Shown in pieces: positions 51,653-60,244 of a stretch of DNA of 64,000 nt (position 1 is the stretch's first letter; each line of letters opens with the position of its first letter). A program made the translations under genes and the position numbers. This DNA comes from JAVBMJ01 sp031551275 (GTDB lineage Bacteria > Bacteroidota > Bacteroidia > Bacteroidales > Rikenellaceae): positions 124,001-188,000 of the forward strand of contig JAVBNX010000004.1 in the NCBI GenBank assembly GCA_031551275.1. The letters run 5' to 3'. The notes under the pieces are model-generated. The model saw only the letters and a list, made by a program, of their open reading frames with translations. It searched no databases and was not told where the DNA came from.

Positions 51653-53572
51653 ATGAAAACAGCACGATATATCGCAGCGCTGCTCAGTCTGGGTTTCCTG
51701 TTGGCCGGATGCCAGGAGAGCCCCGACTACGAAAACTACGTCTATCCCCCCGCCGAAAGCAAGGCGGACCTGGACGCGTTGATTACCGAGTGCGCGACCC
51801 TGCTCGCCGAATCGGAAGAGGGCACCGACCAGGGGCAGTACCTCTCCTTTGTGATGGCCAACTTCCAGAAGGCCGTCAACGAGTCGAGGACGGCCCAGAC
51901 CAACGACAAGGCGACCCAGGCCATGGTGGATGCGGCGGCCAAGAAGCTCCGGGACAGCCGTGACGTCTTCCTGGCGTCGGTCAATTCCGGTCCGGTGGAC
52001 CCCAACGACAGCTATCTGGTGCTTCATATGCGCTTCAACGGCAATTTCCTCGACTCCTCGCCTTTGGGCCATACAGCCGCCCTGCACGAGGGTAACTCGT
52101 TGTGCGGCAACGGTCCGAAGCCCTCGCTGGTCGCCGACCGCAACGGCGACGCCAACTCGGCCGTGCGCCTTTCCAGGGGAGGATACATCGAATTCCCCTT
52201 TGTGGACGGCACGTCCGAAGCGTTGAACCCCGAGGTAATGACCTTTATGTGCTGGATCAGGGAACCATCCCCGGTGCAGGTGCAGCGTTGGATCTTCTGC
52301 CTTAATACGTGGAATATCTTCTATGTGATCATGCCTGCCGACGGCAACGGGATCCAATTCAGCGGCAGCACCACCCGTGGCTGGCTGCCCCTGTACGAAT
52401 CGGGTGTGCAGACCTCCGCCAACTGGAGCCACTTCGCGATGACCTACTCCCCCGAGGGCGTGTGCTTCTACAAGAACGGGGAGTTCGTATCCCGGGCCGA
52501 CGGCATGGGCAATCTGACGCGCAATAATGCCAGGTTCCCTTTCTTTATCGGCTTGATGGACCCCACGCGGGAACTCTATTACGACGGCGAACTGGATGAG
52601 TTCAGGCTCTACAACAAGGTGTTGGACGCGAGCGAGGTAGCCGCGGTGTTCGAGATGGAAAAATCCGCCTCGATGGTCGTCGACAAGAGCGTCCTGCAAA
52701 GCCGGATCACGGCAGCCGGCACTGCCAAGTCGGGAGTCACGCAGGGTTTCGCCGCGGGGCAGTACCTGGCCCGCGTGATCGCCGCGTTCCAAACGCAGAT
52801 CGACGAGGCCACCACCCTGAACGCCAACGCCGCCGCTACCCAGACCCAGGTCGACAAGGGGGTTACCGCCCTCAACAGTGCGATCACGGCGTTCCAGGCG
52901 GCAGCCAACAAAAAGACGTTCGACCCCAACCTGGTGCTCGACCTGCAATTCGCCGGCAACTTCGCCGACTCCTCCTACATGGCCTTCGCCCCGACACTGG
53001 TCAACGGCACCAACAGCCTTCCGCCCCTGCCCGCCATCGACCGGTACGGCAGCTACGACGGCGCGTGCCACGTCGACAAAGGCTCCTACCTCTCGATCCC
53101 CTACAACACAGCCCTGAATCCCGCCCAGTTGACCTACATGTGCTGGGTAAAGGCGGCCAGCCCGGCCGGCGCGGGCGATCCCTACCTGATGAGCCTCTCC
53201 CGCAGGTTCGGGTTCTATCTGGGCCTCAGCTCGGGTAAATTCTCCTACGGCGGGACCTCCACTTCGGGAACCATCCCGGAGATCTCTTCGGGCATCGCCC
53301 CGGGCACGGGATGGAAACACGTGGCGGTTACCTATTCGGCTGCCGACGGGATCAAATTCTACGAGGACGGCACCCTGCGCAAGAGCGACACCGCCCCCGC
53401 CGCCCTGGCGATGGTCGCCACGGACGACCAAATGCCCTTCACGATCGGGGTCAAAGGCTCCGCCGACCACACGACCACCTATTTCCGGGGCGACGTGGAC
53501 GAGGTCAGGGTCTACGACCGCGCCCTCTCCGGGAGTGAAGTAACGGCCATTTACAACGCACAAAAACCTTAA
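51653..53572 (+). CDS. Surface lipoprotein with duplicated FIVAR-LamG unit
   Basis: 639 aa, lipobox LLAGC (Cys20). Two tandem copies of the same unit. A three-helix FIVAR-like module (about 35-110; second at about 340-425 with TQTQVDKGVTALNSAITAFQ) is each time followed by a LamG/concanavalin-like jelly-roll (about 118-330 and 430-639; motifs MTFMCWIREPSP and LTYMCWVKAASP, DEFRLYNK and DEVRVYDR). LamG folds usually bind or cleave carbohydrate; no catalytic motif is seen. Its place after susD is where surface glycan-binding proteins (SusE/F-type) are encoded, so binding is the likely role. Confidence 0.8.
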   Translation: MKTARYIAALLSLGFLLAGCQESPDYENYVYPPAESKADLDALITECATLLAESEEGTDQGQYLSFVMANFQKAVNESRTAQTNDKATQAMVDAAAKKLRDSRDVFLASVNSGPVDPNDSYLVLHMRFNGNFLDSSPLGHTAALHEGNSLCGNGPKPSLVADRNGDANSAVRLSRGGYIEFPFVDGTSEALNPEVMTFMCWIREPSPVQVQRWIFCLNTWNIFYVIMPADGNGIQFSGSTTRGWLPLYESGVQTSANWSHFAMTYSPEGVCFYKNGEFVSRADGMGNLTRNNARFPFFIGLMDPTRELYYDGELDEFRLYNKVLDASEVAAVFEMEKSASMVVDKSVLQSRITAAGTAKSGVTQGFAAGQYLARVIAAFQTQIDEATTLNANAAATQTQVDKGVTALNSAITAFQAAANKKTFDPNLVLDLQFAGNFADSSYMAFAPTLVNGTNSLPPLPAIDRYGSYDGACHVDKGSYLSIPYNTALNPAQLTYMCWVKAASPAGAGDPYLMSLSRRFGFYLGLSSGKFSYGGTSTSGTIPEISSGIAPGTGWKHVAVTYSAADGIKFYEDGTLRKSDTAPAALAMVATDDQMPFTIGVKGSADHTTTYFRGDVDEVRVYDRALSGSEVTAIYNAQKP

Positions 53573-53576
53573 GACA

Positions 53577-54971
53577 ATGAAGCACCTGATTTGCATATCG
53601 ATGATCGCCCTGCTGGCCTGCTCGAACAGCAAGGAGACTTACAAGCCCGATTTGAGCACCGTTACCTCCTCGGTGGCGGGGGTTTACCCCACACCTTTTA
53701 TCGGCTTCGGCTACAACCAGTGGATCCCCGACCTGAAGCCCAACGGCGAGCCCGACTTCAACTGGTCGGACGACCGTTTCGCGATGATGGAGGAGCGCAT
53801 CCGGGCCATTCATCCGGGCCTGGTGCGTATGCCCGTCGAGCGCCACTGGTACGATCCCGACCTGGTCCCCGGCAACTACAACTGGGAGAGCCCCGAGATG
53901 AAAGCCTTTTACAAATTCATGGACCTCTACAAACAGATGGGGGTCAAGGTGCTCTCCGGCTGGTGGCACGTGACCACCTACGAGGACGACAAGAACGGCT
54001 ATAAGAACGACGCCAACGTGCAGGCCTTCGCCGAGTTCATCGACTACATGATCAACACCAAGGGCTACACGAACATCGTCTACATGCAGCCCAGCAACGA
54101 GCCTTACGGCACCTACACCACCTACGACGACTGGAGCGCGTTCATGCGCAAGACCTACGACTATTGCGTTTTGAACAGCTACCCGACCGACCGCTTGTGC
54201 GGCCCCGACTCCTGGGACGACTGGGTGGGCAAGGGCGCGCAATACAACAGCCGCGAGTTGGTCTCCTACAATTTCCACTTCTATTTCGACGGGACCGCGT
54301 CCACCTCCGAGAACCTCGGCCTCTACGACGCGCTGATGGGCCAGATGAACCAAGTGATCCCCTACAACGCGGCCAACAAGCCGGTGGTGTGCGCCGAGTG
54401 CGGCGCGATCAACGGCAACTGGCTGGACTGGCCCGCCAACAAGCCCGCCGACGGGATTTACAGCAGCAGCTACCAGTACGCGCTCTACATGGTCGACTTC
54501 GCCATCCAGACCATCCAGGCCGGCATCGCCTCTTCCCTGTCGTGGGGCCTGCACGGCTTCGACCAGAACAAGGACGCCGGGATGTGGAACAACACCGGAA
54601 ACTGGGGCGGCACGAAATTACGTCCCCTGTACTACGCCTGGTCGATGCTGTGCCGCTACTTCCCCGACGGGGCGGTGTGCTTGAACATGAGCCAGGAGAC
54701 GGCCAAGATCAAGGTCGGCGGCTGCAAGGTCGGAAGCTCGGACTACACCTTCGTGATCTGCAACCGGGCGACCTACGCCGAGAAGGTAACCATCGACATT
54801 CCCGCCGACAGCAAGAAGACCTACTACTTCTACCACTTCAACGAATCCAACCCCGGCGACGGCAACTCCCTCTCGCTGCCTTACACCGAACTGACCGCCG
54901 GGAGCACCCTCGCGGTGGAGATCCACAAGAACAGCGCGGGTTTTCTGACCACCCTGCCCCCGTTGGAATAA
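53577..54971 (+). CDS. Clan GH-A glycoside hydrolase lipoprotein
   Basis: 464 aa, lipobox LLAC (Cys15). TIM-barrel glycosidase of clan GH-A (GH5/GH30/GH39-like). The acid/base glutamate lies in QPSNEP (Glu175, with the usual preceding Asn) and the nucleophile is probably in VVCAECGAING (Glu274), about 100 residues later, as in the clan. The C-terminal about 85 residues form a small beta-domain (VTIDIPADSKKTYYFYHF). I cannot assign it to a single GH family. Retaining cleavage of a beta-glycosidic bond in the locus B glycan at the cell surface is the inferred role. Four bp after the LamG gene. Confidence 0.75.
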   Translation: MKHLICISMIALLACSNSKETYKPDLSTVTSSVAGVYPTPFIGFGYNQWIPDLKPNGEPDFNWSDDRFAMMEERIRAIHPGLVRMPVERHWYDPDLVPGNYNWESPEMKAFYKFMDLYKQMGVKVLSGWWHVTTYEDDKNGYKNDANVQAFAEFIDYMINTKGYTNIVYMQPSNEPYGTYTTYDDWSAFMRKTYDYCVLNSYPTDRLCGPDSWDDWVGKGAQYNSRELVSYNFHFYFDGTASTSENLGLYDALMGQMNQVIPYNAANKPVVCAECGAINGNWLDWPANKPADGIYSSSYQYALYMVDFAIQTIQAGIASSLSWGLHGFDQNKDAGMWNNTGNWGGTKLRPLYYAWSMLCRYFPDGAVCLNMSQETAKIKVGGCKVGSSDYTFVICNRATYAEKVTIDIPADSKKTYYFYHFNESNPGDGNSLSLPYTELTAGSTLAVEIHKNSAGFLTTLPPLE

Positions 54972-55013
54972 CGAACACACACACCATAAACCATAACCTA
55001 AAAACCCAAAAAA

Positions 55014-56234
55014 ATGAAAACGCTACGACTGCTCTCCGTTTTCGCCCTGACCCTCTTCGTGGGGCTGGCCACCGTAAATTGCGGAGGCGACGACAAGGAA
55101 GAACCCACGCCGACCCCGGCCGACAAGAGCGCCCTGACCACCAAGATCGCCGATGCCAAAGCCATCCGCGACGTTTCGACCCAAGGCTCCGATCCGGGCC
55201 AGTACCCGGCCGCCGTGATGACCGCCTTCAACACCGCCATTAGCGCCGCCGAGACGGTCAAGAACAACGCTTCCGCGACCCAGGAACAAGTTAACGCTGC
55301 TGTTACCGCGTTGGCCACCGCAATTACCACCTTCCAGGCCGGTGTGGTCCCCGCTCCGAGCGTAAACAAAGCCGCTTTGGAAAGCGCGCTCACGGCCGCC
55401 AACACCGTCTACACGGGTGCGACGGTCGGATACTCGACCGGCAACTACCGCAAAGCCGACAAGGACGCCTTCGGGGTAATCCTGCTCGCCGCCAAAGCCG
55501 TTTACGACGACGCCAACGCCCTCCAAAGCGCAGTGGACGCCCAGGTCCCCCTTGTCAACAACGCCAAGACCGCATTCCAGGGCAAAGCGCTGACCCAGGA
55601 CTACGACCAGTACCTGTCGTTGCACCTGAAGATGGACGGCAATGTTACCGACGCCTCCTACTACCAGCAGACCGCCGCCCTGAATGCCGGTGAGAGCTCC
55701 AACCCCGCCCTGACCAGCGACCGCAACGGTTCGAGCAACAAAGCGTATCTGTTCAATGGCGGCTACATCAGCGTACCGACCACCGCCGCTTCGATGCGTC
55801 CCTCGGCAGCCTCGATCGCTTTCTGGGTCAATACCACGGAGAATGCTCCGAGCGATAGGGCGGTCATCAGCATGAACTGGTGGGACGGCTTGATCGTCAA
55901 ACATATCGGCAAGCAGCTTTTCCTGCAAACGCACAACGCGGGTGGCGCTTACGTGGGAACGTGGACTGAATTTACCCCCGGCACCTGGTTCCATGTGGTG
56001 GTAACGGCCAACAACTCCAAACTGCAGATCTACGTCAACGGCGCTCTTGACAACGAGTGTGACTTCACCGCCGCGCCGCTGGTCATCCCCGAGACCCAGC
56101 CGCTGACCATCGGGGTTCTTTCGGTCGAGAACGGATACTATTCGTTCATGGGCGCGCTCGATGAGTTCCGTTTCTACAGCAAGGTGCTCAGCGCAGCGGA
56201 GGCCCTGGCGATCTACAACGCCGAAAAACCGTAA
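55014..56234 (+). CDS. FIVAR-FIVAR-LamG lipoprotein
   Basis: 406 aa. Lipobox-like end TVNC (Cys23) after a hydrophobic signal; the -3 to -1 residues are a little unusual for a lipobox. Two Ala/Thr-rich FIVAR-type helical modules (about 38-108 with ATQEQVNAAVTALATAITTFQ; about 118-195) and one LamG domain (about 200-406, IAFWVNTTENAPSDRAVIS, LDEFRFYSKVL, ending in AEKP). Related to the 639-aa lipoprotein but with the modules reshuffled. Probable second surface glycan-binding protein. A GC hairpin lies 13 bp after its stop. Confidence 0.78.
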   Translation: MKTLRLLSVFALTLFVGLATVNCGGDDKEEPTPTPADKSALTTKIADAKAIRDVSTQGSDPGQYPAAVMTAFNTAISAAETVKNNASATQEQVNAAVTALATAITTFQAGVVPAPSVNKAALESALTAANTVYTGATVGYSTGNYRKADKDAFGVILLAAKAVYDDANALQSAVDAQVPLVNNAKTAFQGKALTQDYDQYLSLHLKMDGNVTDASYYQQTAALNAGESSNPALTSDRNGSSNKAYLFNGGYISVPTTAASMRPSAASIAFWVNTTENAPSDRAVISMNWWDGLIVKHIGKQLFLQTHNAGGAYVGTWTEFTPGTWFHVVVTANNSKLQIYVNGALDNECDFTAAPLVIPETQPLTIGVLSVENGYYSFMGALDEFRFYSKVLSAAEALAIYNAEKP

Positions 56235-56247
56235 TGCATAACACCGG

Positions 56248-56273
56248 TGCACGCGGGCTGATCCCCGCGTGCA
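56248..56273 (+). repeat. Intra-operon stem-loop in locus B
   Basis: TGCACGCGGG (56248-56257) and its exact complement CCCGCGTGCA (56264-56273), 6-nt loop CTGATC; the next pair outward is a mismatch. The following TCACGATTTTATT is not a proper U-tract. It separates the surface-protein half of the operon from the enzyme/transport half. Confidence 0.7.
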
Positions 56274-56306
56274 TCACGATTTTATTAACTTAAAAAACCA
56301 CATCCC

Positions 56307-57437
56307 ATGAGCAGAAGAAGCGATTTTGCGAAGATCCTCGCCCACAAGCAACCCGAACGCCTGATCCTCGACCTGGGCGGATGCCCCCAGTCGAACATGG
56401 ACGGCGAGAGCATGTACACCGTCATGGAGCACCTGGGCCTGGAAACGCCCCCGCGCGAAAGGCTCCGCTACGGCAAGACCCGCCGCCTGGATGAAAAACT
56501 CCTCAACCGGCTGGACATCGATACCCGCTCGGTGGGCGAGATCTACATGCCCTACGATTCGCAGTACAAAGTGATCTCCGAAGACGAGTACACCGACGAA
56601 TGGGGCATTACCCGCAAGTTTACCGGCGGCCTCTACTGGGAGCAGGTCAACTGGCCTTTGAAGGGGGCGACCATCGAGGACCTCGACAAGTTCCAATGGC
56701 CCAACCCCGACTCGATCGACCGCAAACTGATCGAAGCCGACGCCGCCGAGGCGAAAAGGCTGTGGGAGCAGACCGACTACATCGTCTGTGCCGAGCACCC
56801 CGTTTACGGCGTCTTCGAGCTGGGCTGCTGGATGTGCGGCTTCGACGACTTCCTGCTCAGGGTGGGCATCGAGCCGGAGTTCGTGACCAAGTTCTTCGAC
56901 AAGGTCTGGGAGTACCAGAAGCGCGTGATCGAGATCTACTACGGCGCCCTGGGCAAGTACATCCATTACACCACCTCGGGCGACGACTTCGCCACCCAGT
57001 CGAGTTTGTTCATGTCGGTGGAGATGTTCGACGAATTCGTCAAACCCTACCTCAAAAAACGGATCGCCTACACCAAGCAGTTTACCGACGCGGCCTTCTT
57101 GCACCACTCCTGCGGCAGCGTCTTCCCATTGGTGCCGAGTCTGATCGACGCGGGGGTCGAAATCCTCAACCCCATCCAACCCAAGGCGGCGATGATGTCC
57201 CCCCAGGGCTTGAAGGATGCTTACGGCAAAAGAATAGTCTTCCACGGCGGCATCGACACGCAGGAGATCCTGCCGTTCGGCACACCGGAAAGCGTTGAAG
57301 AGGTAGTCAAAGAGACCATCGGCATTATGAACAAGGACGGCGGCTACATTTTCGCCGCGGCGCACAACATCCAGGAGGACGTTCCCGCTGCCAACGTGGT
57401 CCATATGTACGAATCGGCAAGAAAATACGGGGTATGA
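56307..57437 (+). CDS. Uroporphyrinogen decarboxylase (UroD)-like / corrinoid methyltransferase family protein
   Basis: 376 aa, cytoplasmic. Fits the UroD superfamily branch that includes corrinoid-dependent methyltransferases (MtaA/MtbA/CmuA-like), not HemE: the HemE N-terminal RQAGRY motif is absent. The zinc motif HxC is present (His267-Ser-Cys269 in HHSCGSV). The third ligand is not a Cys; the C-terminal block reads IFAAAHNIQEDVPAAN, typical of the sugar-locus subgroup. It may move a methyl group, for example from an O-methylated sugar, but no corrinoid protein gene is nearby, so this is inference. Its stop overlaps the GH2 gene start (ATGA). Confidence 0.78.
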   Translation: MSRRSDFAKILAHKQPERLILDLGGCPQSNMDGESMYTVMEHLGLETPPRERLRYGKTRRLDEKLLNRLDIDTRSVGEIYMPYDSQYKVISEDEYTDEWGITRKFTGGLYWEQVNWPLKGATIEDLDKFQWPNPDSIDRKLIEADAAEAKRLWEQTDYIVCAEHPVYGVFELGCWMCGFDDFLLRVGIEPEFVTKFFDKVWEYQKRVIEIYYGALGKYIHYTTSGDDFATQSSLFMSVEMFDEFVKPYLKKRIAYTKQFTDAAFLHHSCGSVFPLVPSLIDAGVEILNPIQPKAAMMSPQGLKDAYGKRIVFHGGIDTQEILPFGTPESVEEVVKETIGIMNKDGGYIFAAAHNIQEDVPAANVVHMYESARKYGV

Positions 57438-60244
57438 GGCGCATAGTGATCCTTGCGGTGCTCTGCTCGGCGGCATGGACCGCCGCCGCCCAGTCCACCC
57501 TCAATTTCGGCATCCCCCAACGCCAGACTCAGGACGAGTGGCCCAAAACGAAGGCCCCGGCCCCGGTCGTGGAGCGCAAGGCGAAGGTCGCGCAACCCGC
57601 CGTGCTGACCCCCGCCCCGGACGGTGAGTTCATCCTCTCAGGAGGGTGGGAGATGGCATCCGGCGACGCGGTGGTCTCCAAGCCCTTCCTCGATCCGGCG
57701 TTCGACACCTCGGATTGGTACAACGCCACGGTCCCCGGCACGGTGCTTACCACGCTGGTCCAGCAGGGCGTCTATCCTGATCCCTACTACGGGCTGAACA
57801 ACCTGTTGATCCCCGATTCGTTGTCGCGGACCGACTGGTGGTACCGCCTCAAATTCGACGCGCCCGACGCCGCGGCGGGCAAGAACGTCCGCCTGCTTTT
57901 CAACGGTATCAACTACCGGGCGAAGATATGGCTCAACGGCAAGCTCCTGGGTTCTATGACCGGGGCGTTCAAGCGCGGGACGTTCGATGTGACCACGGTC
58001 CTGAAGGCCAAAGGCAACGTCCTCGCGGTCCATATCCTGCCTCCCGACAACCCGGGCATCGGCCACGAGGAGACCGCCGAAAGCTTCGGTCCCAACGGCG
58101 GCGCGCTGTGCCTGGACGGGCCTACCTTCATCGCCTCCGAGGGCTGGGACTGGATGCCCGCTATCCGGGACCGCGATATGGGCATCTGGCAGGATGTGCG
58201 GCTGTGCACCGACAACGGCATCGTGATCGGCGACGCGCAGGTCATTACCGATCTGCCCCTGCCCGACACCACTTCGGCAAAAATTACCGTAAAGATTCCC
58301 CTGACCAACACCACCAAAAACCGGACGACGGTCAAACTCTCCGGCACCGCGGAAGGAATCTCCTTCTCGCAGGAGGCAACCCTTGACGCGGGCGAAAGCC
58401 GTGTATTGACCGCGGAGGCTCTCCTCGACAAGCCGCGCCTCTGGTGGCCCAACGGCTACGGGGAGCAGAACCTCTACACGCTCGTACTCAAACTGGACGA
58501 CGGGACGCAGAAAAGCATCCGTTTCGGAGTGCGCGAAATGAGCTACGAACTGGCGGTGGACGCCCCCGGCAAGCAGGGATTGCGGATGGAATATTCGCCT
58601 ACCAATGTGACCCAGAAGGGCAAGATCCTTTTCGATTTCAAAAAACTGCGCGACGCGAACGTCCCCAACAAGAACACCGTCGTCCCCTCGCTCATGCCAG
58701 GGGTCGATATGGCCAACTTTACAGAGATCGAGCAGAACGGCAGCCCCTACATCGCCATCCGGGTCAACGGACGGCCGATCTTCTGCCGGGGCGGCGACTG
58801 GGGCATGGACGACGCGATGAAGGATTGTTCGCGCCAGAAGCTCGAACCCGCCTTCAAACTCCACCAACTCGCCAATTTCAACATGATCCGCAACTGGACG
58901 GGCGAGTGCACCGAGGAGGTCTTCTTCGACCTGTGCGACGAGTACGGCATCCTGGTCTGGAACGACTTCTGGATGTCGACCGGCGAATACAACCTGTTGC
59001 CGCTGGATTGGGACCTCTTTTTCGCCAACGTGACCGACGTGGTGCGCAGGTTCCGCAACCACCCCAGCCTGGCGGTCTGGTGTCCCCGCAACGAGGGGTA
59101 CGCCGAGGGCCTGGAGACGGGGCTGCAAGAGATCATCCTCAACGAAGACGGCACACGCCACTACCACGGCAACTCGCGGGGACTGAATATGCCGGGCAGC
59201 GGCCCGTGGGGATACCATGACAACCCGGAGACGTTCTTTACCCGGATCGCCCACGGTTTCAATTCGGAGTTCGGATCCAACTCGATGCCCCCCTACCGGG
59301 TCTTCAAGAAATTCATCGCCAAGGAGGACGAGTGGCCCATCGGCGACGTGTGGTACTACCACGACTACCACGTCAAGGGGTGGTCGGGCTGGGACGCCTT
59401 CGAGCGCGACATGGCACGGCTGAGCAAAAAACCGGTGGAGAGCGCCGAGGAGTATTGCCGCCGGGGTCAAATCCTCAACTACAACGGCCACAAGATGATG
59501 CTGGAGGCCTACAACCACAAGATGTGGAGCGACGTGACCGGTATGCTCTACTGGATCACCCAACCCGCGTGGCCGAGCCTGATCTGCCAGGCTTACAGTT
59601 GGGACTACGATACTTTCGGCAGCTTTTACGGGATGATGAAGGGATGCGAACCCGTCCATATCCAGCGCAACATTACCGACGGCCATGTGATCGTGGCCAA
59701 CGCCACCCTGCACAGCTATCCGGGCGTGAGGGCCACGATGGAGGTCGTTACCCCCCAGGGCAAACGCCTCTTTAGGTGGGAAGGCAAGGCCGACCTCGGC
59801 GCCAACGATAAAACGGACTTCGGAGTGGTCGCCCTGCCCAAAGGCTACACGGGCAATGTGCTGGTGCGCCTGGTGCTGAAAGACGCCAAAGGCGGCATCC
59901 TCTCCGAGAACGATTATTGGTACGGCCAAAGTTACAGCAACGCCCCCGAGGGTCTTTGCGATATGGCCGCCACGACGGTAAAGGTCACTTCCAAACGCCT
60001 CTCCGCCACGAGCGTCGAGGTTACCGTCCGCAACACCGGCAAAACGGCCGCCATCCTTGTGGCCGCCCGGATCGCCGACGCTGCGACCGGAGAGTCCATC
60101 CTGCCCGCCTACGCCTCGGACAACTACTTCAACCTGCTGCCCGGCGAGGGCCGCACCCTGAAGATCGAATACCCCGCCTCGAAGGCCGAGCTGGCCATCG
60201 AGGCCGAAGGGGTCAACTGCTTTGAAAAAACCGCATTGCAATGA
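57434..60244 (+). CDS. GH2 family beta-mannosidase / glucosaminidase-like enzyme
   Basis: 936 aa, Sec signal (MRRIVILAVLCSAAWTAAAQ), predicted periplasmic. GH2 architecture: N-terminal jelly-roll (WYNATVPGTVLTTLVQQG, DWWYRLKF, about 90-260), Ig-like domain (about 265-370), TIM barrel (about 390-690) and C-terminal beta-domains. The acid/base Glu554 lies in CPRNEG and the nucleophile Glu612 in NSEFG. The NEG/SEFG pairing with WNDFWMSTGEYN is like beta-mannosidase and exo-glucosaminidase branches, not beta-galactosidases. Likely cleaves terminal beta-mannoside-like residues in the locus B glycan. Overlaps genes on both sides by 4 bp. Confidence 0.88.
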   Translation: MRRIVILAVLCSAAWTAAAQSTLNFGIPQRQTQDEWPKTKAPAPVVERKAKVAQPAVLTPAPDGEFILSGGWEMASGDAVVSKPFLDPAFDTSDWYNATVPGTVLTTLVQQGVYPDPYYGLNNLLIPDSLSRTDWWYRLKFDAPDAAAGKNVRLLFNGINYRAKIWLNGKLLGSMTGAFKRGTFDVTTVLKAKGNVLAVHILPPDNPGIGHEETAESFGPNGGALCLDGPTFIASEGWDWMPAIRDRDMGIWQDVRLCTDNGIVIGDAQVITDLPLPDTTSAKITVKIPLTNTTKNRTTVKLSGTAEGISFSQEATLDAGESRVLTAEALLDKPRLWWPNGYGEQNLYTLVLKLDDGTQKSIRFGVREMSYELAVDAPGKQGLRMEYSPTNVTQKGKILFDFKKLRDANVPNKNTVVPSLMPGVDMANFTEIEQNGSPYIAIRVNGRPIFCRGGDWGMDDAMKDCSRQKLEPAFKLHQLANFNMIRNWTGECTEEVFFDLCDEYGILVWNDFWMSTGEYNLLPLDWDLFFANVTDVVRRFRNHPSLAVWCPRNEGYAEGLETGLQEIILNEDGTRHYHGNSRGLNMPGSGPWGYHDNPETFFTRIAHGFNSEFGSNSMPPYRVFKKFIAKEDEWPIGDVWYYHDYHVKGWSGWDAFERDMARLSKKPVESAEEYCRRGQILNYNGHKMMLEAYNHKMWSDVTGMLYWITQPAWPSLICQAYSWDYDTFGSFYGMMKGCEPVHIQRNITDGHVIVANATLHSYPGVRATMEVVTPQGKRLFRWEGKADLGANDKTDFGVVALPKGYTGNVLVRLVLKDAKGGILSENDYWYGQSYSNAPEGLCDMAATTVKVTSKRLSATSVEVTVRNTGKTAAILVAARIADAATGESILPAYASDNYFNLLPGEGRTLKIEYPASKAELAIEAEGVNCFEKTALQ

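Noticed and set aside
50990..53632. Long minus-strand open frame of about 880 codons
   Set aside because: Antisense to susD and the LamG lipoprotein, no known motifs.
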